This document shows positions 54,162-64,000 of a DNA stretch of 64,000 bases, piece after piece. Origin of the DNA: Oenanthe sinensis (lineage: Eukaryota; Streptophyta; Magnoliopsida; Apiales; Apiaceae); assembly GCA_028671895.1 (NCBI GenBank), contig JAPMAC010000231.1, positions 7,776,001 to 7,840,000 of the forward strand. Direction: 5' to 3'. The translations under genes and the position numbers were made by a program. The number at the start of each line of letters is the position of its first letter. Position 1 is the first letter of the stretch. The notes below the pieces were generated by a model. The model made no database searches, was not told the origin of the DNA, and saw nothing but the letters and a program-made list of their open reading frames with translations.

Positions 54162-55384
54162 TATATTATTTCTGATAATGAACAAGTCGTAGAATTTTTT
54201 TTACATGTCTAGAACATTCTGAATAAAGAGAGAATATATTCTTAAGACTTGTAAAGATCTTATTGTAGCTTTAAGGAAGATCGTGTAACTATTTTAAGAA
54301 ATTTGTTATGTTGTTGCACGAATTATTCTAACCCAACAAAATTTACCACTCATTCAATCTTTTAGACTCATACATCGAGTAAACATGGGCTCACTAACAG
54401 CCTAAAATAGAACAATAGCCTTAACATTCATTACATTGAGATTAAAATGCATTTATACCAAGTATGTTGGTATTTTTGAATATTTATTCTACCCCTAAAT
54501 TGCCATTATCCTAATATCATATAATAACCTAATAGCCTTATCATTCATTATCCTGTCAATACTTTTCTATAAGGACACCAAGACTATATGCAGAGTAATG
54601 AACTCATCGTTGACGTCACTTACCCCCTTTATATAAGATACTAAGTTTCAGTATTTCAAAGACAAAATCAAAAATGGTAAATAACTCCACTAGTATAAGT
54701 TTTAAGTATTATAGTAACTTCATTATTTTATTTACCCATTGTTATGAAAAAACCAATCTTTATTATAGGCTTTACTCATATCAAATTTCATAGTTTTATA
54801 AAAAAAATTCCCCATTTCATTAAGCTCAAATGATGTAAATAATCATAGGTGCATTATCTGTTATGAGCCTGCCAGGAATAAAAGCACTTTGTTTACGTTT
54901 AATAATTAATATTAATATAGGTTTAAATCAGTTAATTAAAACCTTTGAGATTACTTTATACAACACATTGAATAAGGTTATTAGATGAAAATCACCTACC
55001 AATCTACGTCCCTTAACTCGCGAATAAGTCTGAAAAGTGTAAACTTTATTAAGTTTGAAAAATAATAAATTTTAATTAAAATTACTAAAATATTTATTAT
55101 AGAAAACAAAAGTTTGTAATAATTATGGATTATTAAAATTTAATTAAGATCATAAATTTATTGTAATAATTTTAATTTCAATAATTAAAAATATTATTCA
55201 ATTTTTAAAATTGAAAAATATTAAATATAAATAATATAAAGCTTGTGAAATATTTAAAGGATTTTTGAAATGTTAGAAGCGGTACTTGAAATGTTAGAAG
55301 CGGCAAAACAAAAATCCTCTCAAAATAAAGCAGCTAGTCTCGTCTCTCTCTCTCTCTTTCACACACACACATATAATAGCTAGG

Positions 55385-55572
55385 TTCAATTAGGGTTCCT
55401 TGTGGTTCCGGTTTAACAAGATTCAAGTTCCATCAAAAGTAATTGGATTTCAATTAGGGTTCAAGCAATTGGGTTTCAATTAGAATTTAGGCTATTTGGG
55501 GTTCAATTAGGATTTGTGAAATTTGGGGTAGATACAACCCATTTTTCATCTTAAATTTCAATTAGGTTTTGT
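55385..55572 (+). repeat. Degenerate TTCAATTAGGGTT repeats
   Basis: The words TTCAATTAGGGTT (55387, 55449) and variants TTCAATTAGAATT (55475), TTCAATTAGGATT (55502) and TTCAATTAGGTTT (55557) lie 25-60 bp apart. AGGGTT is a telobox-like element often seen near plant transcription starts. No regular period. Confidence 0.6.
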
Positions 55573-55831
55573 GTTTGTCTTTACATCTTCGATTTTGTTT
55601 GTGTTTATTTTTGAGTATTTTATATGTCTTTGTCTCTCACTCTCTCTCTCCCTCCTCTATCTCTATCTCCCTATCACTCTCATTTTCTTTGTCTCCATCT
55701 CTCTATGTGTCTCTCCCTCACCCTCTCATAATCTCTCTCGCCCACTATTTATCCTTAGTACCGATAACATTATTCAATTTTATTACCATTCACTTGTATG
55801 TGTTGTAGTAATGTTTTATGCTCAAACCTAG

Positions 55832-55906
55832 AGTATCATAGAAAGAAGAAATTGAAGAGGAAAACTCCTAACTATGCGTATGTTGAGGCTACGAATCCAT
55901 CAGATT
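55832..55906 (+). other. Possible short exon
   Basis: After an acceptor-like AACCTAG, an open frame reads EYHRKKKLKRKTPNYAYVEA then TNPSDL, up to a donor-like GTAATT. The composition is protein-like and basic. There is no matching family I recognise and no second exon found. With the CT-rich leader-like DNA upstream, this could be the 5' end of a host gene, later cut by E7 at 56336. Confidence 0.2.
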
Positions 55907-56335
55907 TGGTAATTATGTTAGGTATGTTGTATATATTATGAGTTTATCTCATCTGGTTTAGCAAGTTTAATTCATTTCTTTGGTGTATATAACTCTTGGT
56001 ACTCAATATCTATAAAATCAAAAATCTAGTCAGCGATGTGTTATTATTTTGATACCTTTGGAAGATTATTTCTACCTATTTTAAAGGATGAAACTTATAG
56101 ATACATAGCTGGATAATACCTCTATGAAATATCTTGTGATTTTAATGGGTGCATAAAAAGTTATTAATGATGTAATGAACTCTAGCGCATCAAAATATTA
56201 AATATTCAGGAAACATGTTCAGTTTTGTACTCAGATTTCTGAAGGTTTAGGGACCTAATTAAGTAAATATTATCAAGGTTTTGTCAAATTTACTAAGTAA
56301 ATTCAGGAACCAATCGAATACTCTTGTTTGTTAAC

Positions 56336-57491
56336 TGTTAGGGAGTATACTGAACTATTCGTTTGAAGTATATATGACATTGTATTTTTATTTAGAATCT
56401 TGAATGTATATTTTAACATTGTTTATATATTATATATTGTGGATAATTTAGTATCAAATGGGATACCAGAAGATTAGATTATCAGTGTCTATATATAATA
56501 TAATAAATGTTCACATTTTAATTGGAGTTAAACAAACCACCGGAATGACTGGCGTATTATTTGTAAATAATCTATCTTGATTATTGAATAATACTTGTAT
56601 GTTTTGTGTATATTGAATGGAATTAAAATACTAGAATTGTTCTTCTATTCTATCAATAAAGAAGAACTAAGATTCTATAATATTATTATTGCTTAGGTTC
56701 TTAATCCGGATACAGTGATTTACACTTGTATGTAATGTAAGTGTTTTGATTCATATGTGATGTGATTTATTGTTAATCACAATATTATGTTTTGGACAAC
56801 GACATTGCATACAGAGTGGGATATTGACTATAAAAGGAAACCATGTCCGAAAATATTCAGGTGATGATGTCCTCTTGAAAGCTCATAAAGATAATTATAT
56901 TTTAGTCATGCAGACAGATTTATTCTTGCATAATAATAAGGTTGAGTGTATGATCAAGGATAAACGATATTGATTAAATTAATTACCAGAAATTAATTTA
57001 ATTAATGGACATTCGATATCTTAAACATGAGGAATTTAATAAACAAATAATATTGGATCTGAATTAAATAATTAAATTATGGCATTAGGAGAGGTAGTGT
57101 AAATATTAATTCTTTAATGAATTGAATTAATATTTAATGGCATTGGGCTTGACCCAGAATGTCATTGGAAGGCTCGACCTAATTATCTAGGTTCCCTAGT
57201 GTAGCTTATATATTCATCTTATTCTCTTCTAGCTAAGGAGTTGGAAACTAGGATTTTTGTGAGCAGCCGTTCAAGGAGGAAACCAAGAACTATGGTTCCA
57301 AGATCTCAAAGCTAGAAGGGAGGCAACCTTGGGAGGATCGAAGGTCACACTTCGCTCAAGGTAAATACGGGAATATAGTAGAAGACGTGGATTTGAATCG
57401 CTTGCGCCGTAGCGATTAAGGTTAACTTTCTATTCAAACTCGTTTATTTTCATATCATAAAACGCAACATCATGATTCAATTGTCCTAACA
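56336..57491 (+). repeat. E7 5' LTR, 1,156 bp
   Basis: It starts TGTTAGGGAG and ends TGTCCTAACA, with perfect 7 bp inverted ends TGTTAGG/CCTAACA. TATATAT at 57207-57213 is a TATA candidate. The primer-site-like TGGCATCAAGTGCC follows at 57494. Confidence 0.85.
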
Positions 57492-57493
57492 AT

Positions 57494-57507
57494 TGGCATC
57501 AAGTGCC
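57494..57507 (+). other. E7 primer-binding-site-like sequence
   Basis: TGGCATCAAGTGCC lies two bases after the LTR. It resembles the tRNA-Met complement TGGTATCAGAGCC with a few changes. Confidence 0.55.
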
Positions 57508-59120
57508 AGTTCTAAGGTTCTACGTTGTATGATATGATATCCATGTCGTAATTATGTATGTATATAGTGGTGGGATGTATTACTTTTTTGATGCAGGTTG
57601 TTATCCACTATTATGGCCATGGTTGTAATTATGTTTTTGGATCCCACGTGGTTTATCGTGGTTGTAAATTAAATTAAAAGGGTTGATCATGATTAGTTTT
57701 AATTTTTTATTTCTATTTTGATTGTAATCTTGTAATTCGAATTGTATTCAATTTAGATTATGATCTGATGTAATAGAATAGATTTTTTTGTTATATTTGT
57801 CATATGTAATTGTTTGATCAACGAAGATGCGAGAAACAGAGTTCTTCCGCTGCTATATGCTATTTTCGTGGCTGCTTCGTTGTTCTGGCTACAGATTTTG
57901 CATACGATATTCGATTGGGGCGAATAATACCTTTTCGGAAATGGCAGAACGATACCTACCGCTAGATGAGTATCATAACCATATTTTTCAGGCCATTCTG
58001 AGATCGTTTAGGCAGTCAAACAGGCGACTGAAGATTTTCGAAAAAATTTCGATGGATGATTTTGAAGATTATTCTTCGGGGCCATAATAATGGATGTATT
58101 TTATTATGTTTTACATAATTTTTGCTTATCTTGATTATTGCCACTATGTTTTCCAAGTTTGTTTATTATGTCATGTGATACTAACCCTTCGCATGCTAGA
58201 ACAACATGGACATATGGCTGTTTTATTATGTTTTAATCATGATGAGTATGCTACTATTTTATGTGTTATATGTATTGTTATTATGATACATGTGGACTAC
58301 GAAAAAATGACATAGGGCGATGCATCTAGATAAAATCCTCATAGTAAAATACTAAGTTGGAGATGAAATTAATTTGGTATTAAATCCCATGGTCTTCATT
58401 ATTGTTTGTATGTAATTTAACACTAAGGTGAATATAAATTATGTATACGTCACCCATCGTGGAATGTAATTTATGGTGTCTAGAGTGTTATCAAAATTAC
58501 TAGAACAAACTTCTAAAATTAATTATGAATATTGGAAGGTACATATGTCACCCAACGTGGCATACTAAGTTTCATAGAATTCAAATAATAAAAAGATACC
58601 CTCATTTTTGATAGATTTCACGCTCAACTAAGAAGAGAATCTAAAATAACACATCTTTGAGTATTCTTGCATTGGTGTCTAGGAAAGCATGAAGCTTACC
58701 TGGCCATTTAGATTGGTGTCTAGAAAAGTGGTTAGCCTTTTGGCAATGCTTCCACCGGCCTGGACAGTCAGTCTGAATACTATTTAGATTTATAATTTTA
58801 GTAGTATCTTATTGTTATGAGCAAGAATTTATATTAGTCAAGAGGCGCATATGGTATTATTATTATTAATTTAAGATTTTATAATGGTATACACTTAACT
58901 ATGAAAAATAATATAGACCACCCTAACGTGGCTAATTATTTAGTAGTAGGACCAAAGTAACATTTAAATAAATTTAGGTGGTATTTAAGTCACCCAACGT
59001 GGCATACCGGAAACCTATAATGTTTAAGTGTTGGTGTTTTAATTTTATATAATTGTTAGATGAGCTAATTTTTTTAAACACCCTCTAATTATGTGTTATA
59101 TGTATGATTCTCAGGATATA
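57508..59120 (+). other. E7 leader, 1.6 kb, with reiterated ACGTGG motif
   Basis: Mostly noncoding. CCCACGTGG (57643), CACCCATCGTGG (58451), CACCCAACGTGG (58549), CACCCTAACGTGG (58919) and CACCCAACGTGG (58991) are spread over it; three are followed by GCAT or GCTA. ACGTGG is a G-box/ABRE-type core. A phrase TTGGTGTCTAG is also repeated (58673, 58711). An 86-codon ATG frame at 57827-58087 has no recognisable domain. Confidence 0.55.
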
Positions 59121-59948
59121 ATGAGTTTTAATCCACTTTTTACCATACTTAAGGATAACAAACTTACTAGACCTAACTATATTGAATGAAAACGTAATTT
59201 GGACATTGTGTTGACTTTTGAGGAGTACAAATTTTGCATTAATGAACCCAAGCCAGATGAGCTTGCTAAAAATGCTTCTGATGTTGAGAAGGAGTATTAT
59301 AAGAAGTGGACTAAGACTTATGAGATGTCGCGATGTTACATTCTGGCAGCAATGTCAGGTGTTTTACAGCATCAACATCAGTCTATGGCCACTACTTCAG
59401 ATATGCTCTTTAATCTCAAAGAAATTTTTAGAGATCATAATAAGGCTGCAAGAAAAGTAGCAATGAAAGCTTTAATGAACACTCAGATGGCTGAATGGAC
59501 ACCTGTAAGGGATCATGTTCTCAGGATGATGTCACATCTGAATGAGATGGAGATCCTTGGCGATGAGGTTGATGGGGAAACCCAGATCAATATCATCCTT
59601 ATGAGTTTACCCAAAAGTTTTGAGCAGTTCCGCTTGAATTACACCAAGAACAAGAGGATGTATAGTCTTGCGGAGCTTCTGACAGAATTTCAGGCAGCTG
59701 AAGGACTTTTTCAGCAGAGTGTTCAAGTCAATGTGACTGAGAAACCTTTTTCTTCTAAGCCGAAAGCCAAGAAGAAGAAAAAAGGCTCAGACACAGAAAG
59801 TTGTGAAATTTGTGGTAGTTCAAGGTGGTGCTGTGAAAAAGTGCAAGGGCAAGTGCTTCGGGTGCAAGCAATCGGGTCATTGGAAACATGATTGTCCTCT
59901 TCCTAAGAAGAAAAACAATATTGGTATGTCTCTTTCTCTAGTTACATA
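59121..59948 (+). pseudogene. gag: E7 gag
   Basis: The ATG at 59121 (MSFNPLFTILKDNKLTRPNY) gives the usual copia gag opening. At 59187 a TGA takes the place of a Trp in the family pattern NYxxWKRNLD. The rest of the domain is intact (AMSGVLQHQHQSM, KALMNTQMAEWTPVRDHVLR, EILGDEVDGETQINIILMSL). Near 59815 the frame shifts and the CCHC knuckle (CFGCKQSGHWKHDC, about 59850) is in the second frame, which ends at about 59947. Confidence 0.85.
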
Positions 59949-61393
59949 AACATATATAGCGGCTATATGTACGAGCACTTGGTGTGTAGATACAGGAACC
60001 ACTGATCATGTTTGTAATTCTATGCAGAAGTTCCAGCAATCCAGAATGCTTAGAGATGGCGAGATATATGTGTTCATGGGAGATGCTACAAAAGTAGCAG
60101 TAGTTGTAGTGGGAGATTTTAATTTATCTTTTGGTTATGATAGGAGTTTGGTTTTGAACAATTATCTTAATGTACCTTCGTTCAGAAGGAATTTAATTTC
60201 AGTTTCTAAACTTTCTTTGGATGGTTATAATGTTTGTTTGGATCATAGTGTTTCTATTATGATGAATAAACTAGTTATATGCTCCGATACATTGCAAGAC
60301 AATTTATACATAATTATTCATAATCAACATGCACTGCAACTACAACATAGAGTGTTAAATAACACATCTTCTATCACTGCTAAAAGAAAGGAACCTTCTT
60401 CTTTGAACCAAACATATCTTTGGCACTTAAGATTAGGTCATATTAACTTGAGGATGATTCAAAGACTGGTAGTAGATGGGCCTTTAGGCTCGTTGGCAGT
60501 GGAGCCATTTCAAGTCTGTGAATCCTGCTTAAAAGGTAAAATGACCTCTAGACTTTTTAATGCAAATGGGAATAGAGCCAAAGAAGTGTTAAAACTGGTT
60601 CATACTGATTTATGTAAACCCATGAATATTCAAGCAAGAGGTGGTTATGAATATTTTGTCATTTTTATTGACGATTATTCTAGATATGGATACATTTATT
60701 TGTTGCGTCATAAATCAGAGTGCTTTGACAAGTTCAAGGAGTACAAAACTATAACGGAGAAGCGACATAGAAAATATATCAAGTCACTATGATCAGATCG
60801 TGGTGGCGAATACTTGCCTAGAGAATTTAGGGATTACTTATCAAAGAATGGGATCATGTCTCAGTTGACTGCACCTAGCACACCCCAATAAAATGGTGTA
60901 GCGGAGAGAAGGAATTGGACTCTTTTGGAGAGTGTTAGATCGATGATGAGTTATTCAGAATTACCCAGGTCATTTTGGGGACATGCTTTAGAAACATCAG
61001 CTTATCTTTTGAATTTAGTTCCTTCTAAGTCAGTTCCTAAGACTCCAAAAGAATTGTGGACTGGTTCAAAACCTAGTCTAAGATATATTCGGACATGGGG
61101 TTGTCTAACAAATGTGTTGAACAAGAACGTGACTAAGTTGGAATCTCGTACAGAAGTAAGGATTTTTGTAGGCTATCCCATGGGAATGAAAGGATATTTA
61201 TTTTATAGTCCTAAAGATCGGGATGTCATTGTTAGTACCAATGCTAGATTCCTAGAGGAGGACTATATATGATGAACCATAAACCCACGAGAAGTGTCGT
61301 TTTAGAGGAACTAGTGGGAGAGAAAAATAATGAACAAGTGCTAATAATACAAGTAGAACAACCACAAGAGAACACTTAACCTATCACTAATAC
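59949..61393 (+). pseudogene. pol: E7 pol, N-terminal part (protease, integrase)
   Basis: Protease WCVDTGTTDHVC (DTG at 59989), pre-integrase YLWHLRLGHIN and CESCLKGK, integrase with VHTDLCKPM, SDRGGEYL (after a stop at 60790) and a stop in place of Gln in TPQQNG (about 60888), then NGVAERRNWT. The conserved FVGYPMGMKGYLFYSPKDRD follows at about 61165. After EEDYI a two-base slip in a TATATA run shifts the frame (61264). RT would lie beyond the E8 insertion and is not in the window. Confidence 0.87.
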
Positions 61394-63093
61394 TGTAGGA
61401 ATTTATGCACCAGCGGAAGCATTGAATAACATTTATTTGCATATATTCCTATGTATACATACATATAGATACAAAACTATTTTATAAATTGAAGAATACC
61501 TCGATTGCTTTCCGGCAACAGCTAGAGAAGATCTTGTTCTTCAATCCTTGCAATACCCCTCAAGTGTGGAGTGCTCTAAAGATATCCATCAAGAATCAAA
61601 CTAAAAGATGAAGGAGGAGGCTATAGAGGAAATTAGGGTTGCCTCCCTTTTAAAATATTCCTCACAAATATTAGGGTCTCAAGTATTAGGGTTTATAATC
61701 CTATATTTATAGGCAAATATCTCAGCTGAGATATTTTCTATAAATATCTTATTATTAATTCCCTTTTTAATTAATTAATCTTATTAATTAATTAGTTAAA
61801 GATTAAAACTATTTTAATCATTAATTCCTTTTTCTAAACTCTTTTAGAAAATTATTCTCTCTTCATATTTAATTACTTTAATTAAATATTTAATTAATAA
61901 TATTAAGATCTTATCTTAAATAATTTATAATCAATTAAATCTCATTTAATTAATTTATAAAATTTGCTAAGTAATTATTTATTTCATAAATAAATAATGA
62001 CTAGCTATTATGAATTATTCCTTCATCTATAATTTAATCTCTTTTATGGTGTGACTCTTTAGGTTCAATATTAAGCTGGTAGTAGAAATAAATAATAATA
62101 AACATTTCATTTATTATTTATATGAATTCTATTAATTCATTAAATATAATTAATCTGATTAATTATATTTATTCTACACCGTGAGTGATGCTTCTCAACA
62201 TATCGCGACTATCCAGATAATACGAAATCATTGCTTAGAATACTTAGAACATGTCAGTAATTAGTTACTGTACAATTAATTCCTTCTACCCTTCAATATC
62301 CCGATTAAATACAAGGCATGGAACTCGTGTCGAGCCTATCTAATTTAATCATATGATTTCTTATTCATAATGCAAAGTTCATTTTAATGCAAATTAGAAA
62401 CTCTTTCTAATTTCATTCACTCTGGCCAGAGATTCTTGAACTTGCATATCTAAGAATAACATATGATATTCACTTCCTTTACTGGAAGGGGCAGATCCTT
62501 TATTGATCCGTTAACTATTTCCATACACAAATCACTATACCCAGAATGGACCTAATGAATGTCCTAGAGACTAAGGACTAAACCAAAGCAAAAATCATTG
62601 TGTACGGGATTACTCTAACGATCTCATGTCTAAGGATACTTGTACAACTATTTACTTAATAAACAACTATCGACACGTGAGTAAACTCCATTAGTTGTTC
62701 TACTTATCGAGTCATGTTCAGTGAACTTATTCCTTAATAAGCACCTACATACTAGCTATAGTGTCACCACACAAATGTCTATGAGAACAGACATCCTCCT
62801 AAGAGAGTTGGCATAGTATGTACTGATCTTTACGGATTTACCAATTTTCAATTAGTTATCCTATGATCAGGAACTGTTTAAGTCTAAAGCTATTATCTTC
62901 TAGATCTCATTATTACAATCTCATTATAATTCTAGAAGATTTTCTCTAAATTATGGAACATCTTATTTAATACACTTCAAATAGATTAAGCCCGTAACAT
63001 AAATACTTTTTTATTATCAAATGAAATCAAATAAGAGTAGCAGAAAGTTTTTCCTAACTCATCATACATGATTGGTTTTAGGTCAAACACTTT
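61394..63093 (-). repeat. E8 3' LTR, 1,700 bp
   Basis: On the minus strand it starts TGAAAGTGTTTGACC beside the polypurine tract and ends ...TAAATTCCTACA. It is AT-rich with many ATTAATTAAT-like words between 61750 and 62170. General layout (CAGCGGAAG near the left end, like CAGCGGAAT in S1) suggests a relationship to the S1 family, but the sequences are otherwise different. Confidence 0.8.
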
Positions 63094-63108
63094 CAATCTC
63101 CCACTTGG
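63094..63108 (-). other. E8 polypurine tract
   Basis: The minus strand reads GGCCAAGTGGGAGAT directly before TGAAAGTG. Confidence 0.8.
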
Positions 63109-63109
63109 C

Positions 63110-64000
63110 CTAAAGCCAATCACTCTGGTATCTAATACCCATCTGCTCTTTATGACGATCAAAATTTAACTGAGACAGCGGCTTCGTGAACGGGTCTGCT
63201 ATGTTGTTATGTGTGTCAACTCTTTCGATCTTGACATCTCCTCTTTCAATGATCTCCCTAATCAAATGAAACCGTCGCAATATATGTTTGGTATTTTTAT
63301 GAGACCTCGGTTCCTTGGCTTGAGGTATTGCAGCGTTATTGTCACAATATAACACAATAGGCCCCTCTATGCCAAGAACTACTCCCAACTCAGAAACAAA
63401 TTTCTTCATCCAAACAGCTTCTTTTGCAGCCTCACTTGCAGCTATATACTCTGCTTCTGCTGTGGAGTCAGCCGTCGTAGATTGCTTACGACTTCTCCAA
63501 CTAATCGCCCCACCATTTAGAGTAAACACATACCCTGACATGGATGTACTATCATCACACTATAACTGAAAACTAGAGTCAGTGTAACCCTCTATTTTCA
63601 ACTCAGATCCACCAAAAACAAGAAAAATATCCTTAGTCCTTCTCAAGTACTTAAGGATGTTCTTCACTGCTTTCTAGTGGTCTTCACCTGGATTTGACTG
63701 ATATTTGCTAGTCACACTAATTGAGTGAGCAGCATCAGGTCTAGTACATAACATCGCGTACATGATAGATCTTATTGCCGACGCATAAGGAATCCTACTC
63801 ATACGCTCTCTTTCTTCAAGTGTCTTAGGAGACATCTTGTCAGAAAGGGAGACTCCATGGCTCATCGGTATGAGACCTCTCTTAGAGTTTTCCATGCTAA
63901 ACCTTTTAAGCGCCTTATCAATGTACGTACCTTGGGTTAGACCTATCATTCTTCTTGATCTATCTCTATAGATGTTCATACCAAAAATGTAGGACGCTTC
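63110..64000 (-). pseudogene. pol: E8 pol, C-terminal part (RT end and RNase H)
   Basis: 63979-63674 carries the end of RT (MIGLTQGTYIDKALKRF, MYAMLCTRPDAAHSISVTSK). After stops at about 63674 and 63560 the same frame continues with RNase H: SGYVFTLNGGAISWRSRKQ, DSTAEAEYIAASEAAKEAVW, CDNNAAI, HILRRFHLIREI and ADPFTKPL, ending at 63110. The first stop replaces a Trp of the family motif HWKAVK, a G-to-A change. The rest of pol lies beyond the window. Confidence 0.88.

Larger units (their letters stand above)
54164..56335. other. Longest stretch outside retroelements, probable host DNA
   Basis: AT-rich sequence to about 55260, then a less AT-rich part with CT runs (55339-55360), a short CA run, and several copies of TTCAATTAGGGTT-like words. 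No terminal repeats were found. A possible small exon is listed separately. Otherwise nothing is recognisable. Confidence 0.5.
56336..64000 (+). mobile_element. E7: Ty1/copia element, continues past the window, split by E8
   Basis: A 5' LTR (56336-57491), primer-site-like sequence, long leader (to 59120), gag (from 59121) and pol (to 61393) in the expected order. Pol is interrupted at 61394 by E8, so the rest of E7 lies beyond the window. TTAAC at 56331-56335 would be the left target duplication. Stops and frameshifts make it inactive. Within copia I leave the lineage open; it is clearly not SIRE-type. Confidence 0.85.
61394..64000 (-). mobile_element. E8: Ty1/copia element inserted in E7, continues past the window
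   Basis: Minus strand: RT end and RNase H (from the window edge to 63110), polypurine tract (63108-63094) and LTR (63093-61394). The LTR edge on the left interrupts E7 pol. AATAC (61389-61393) would be the target duplication; the partner is outside the window. Confidence 0.85.

Noticed and set aside
55569..55831. Two overlapping Ser/Leu-rich frames
   Set aside because: They are translations of CT-rich low-complexity DNA.
57827..58087. 86-codon frame in the E7 leader as a gene
   Set aside because: It has an ATG but no recognisable domain, and the leader is otherwise noncoding. Kept only as a remark.
1..64000. tRNA, rRNA or other structural RNA genes
   Set aside because: I saw no cloverleaf-like or rRNA-like sequence by reading; a tRNA or Rfam scan would be the decisive test.

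Overview
This window is plant nuclear DNA, almost certainly from an angiosperm. It is built nearly entirely of nested LTR retrotransposons, and I see no confidently supported host gene. The plant assignment rests on the element lineages (SIRE-type and other Ty1/copia, a Tekay-type chromovirus with about 4 kb LTRs, a Tat/Retand-type Ty3/gypsy with an antisense accessory ORF), on plant-type splice sites in that ORF, and on a Stowaway-like MITE. I cannot name the species.

Layout, using labels E1 to E8 for elements. E1 (1-2555, +) is the 3' end of a SIRE-like copia element with its LTR. 2556-3134 is AT-rich spacer. E2 (3135-10628, -) is a decayed SIRE-like element: 3' LTR, accessory ORF interrupted by solo LTR S1 (4671-6270, TSD TAATA), internal promoter-like spacer, and pol; its 5' half is missing. 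At about 10585-10650 E2 is joined to E3 (to 51343, +), a Tat/Retand-type gypsy without its 5' end but with gag, pol, antisense ORF, a 3' tandem-repeat region and a 612 bp 3' LTR. E3 is split by E4 (18517-49237, -; TSD ATTCA), a Tekay-type chromovirus. E4 is itself split by E5 (24180-38901, +; TSD ACCTT), a young 14.7 kb SIRE-like element, and by a solo LTR S2 (42940-44821, TSD AGATG). Right of E3 lie a truncated LTR of the S1 family (51344-52140) and E6 (52141-53795, -), a rearranged SIRE-like remnant. 53796-56335 is the longest non-retroelement stretch and holds a MITE. E7 (56336 to the window end, +) is a copia element into which E8 (61394 to the window end, -) has inserted.

The deduced order of events for the main nest is E3, then E4, then E5 and S2. 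All four target-site duplications that can be tested match exactly, and removing E5 or S2 restores the E4 reading frame at each site. E5 is the only element with long intact ORFs (gag 846 codons, pol about 1,110, accessory ORF 1,376), and its two LTRs differ by about five substitutions and one indel by eye.

The most interesting pattern is one I have not seen named. Each SIRE-like family carries its own short, CG-containing, palindrome-rich motif, tandemly reiterated upstream of the LTR TATA box (GGCGCC in E1, ATCRATTGAT in E2, GATCGAGATC in E5). In E2 and E5 the same motif recurs in the spacer between pol and the accessory ORF, again ahead of a TATA box and leader. E1 and E5 share LTR flanks but have different arrays, so arrays seem to be exchanged as units. 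The Tat element has its own array of CGACCTC/GAGGTCG hairpins before its 3' LTR. This suggests paired promoters driven by the same family-specific motif, one for gag-pol and one for a large accessory protein without envelope features.
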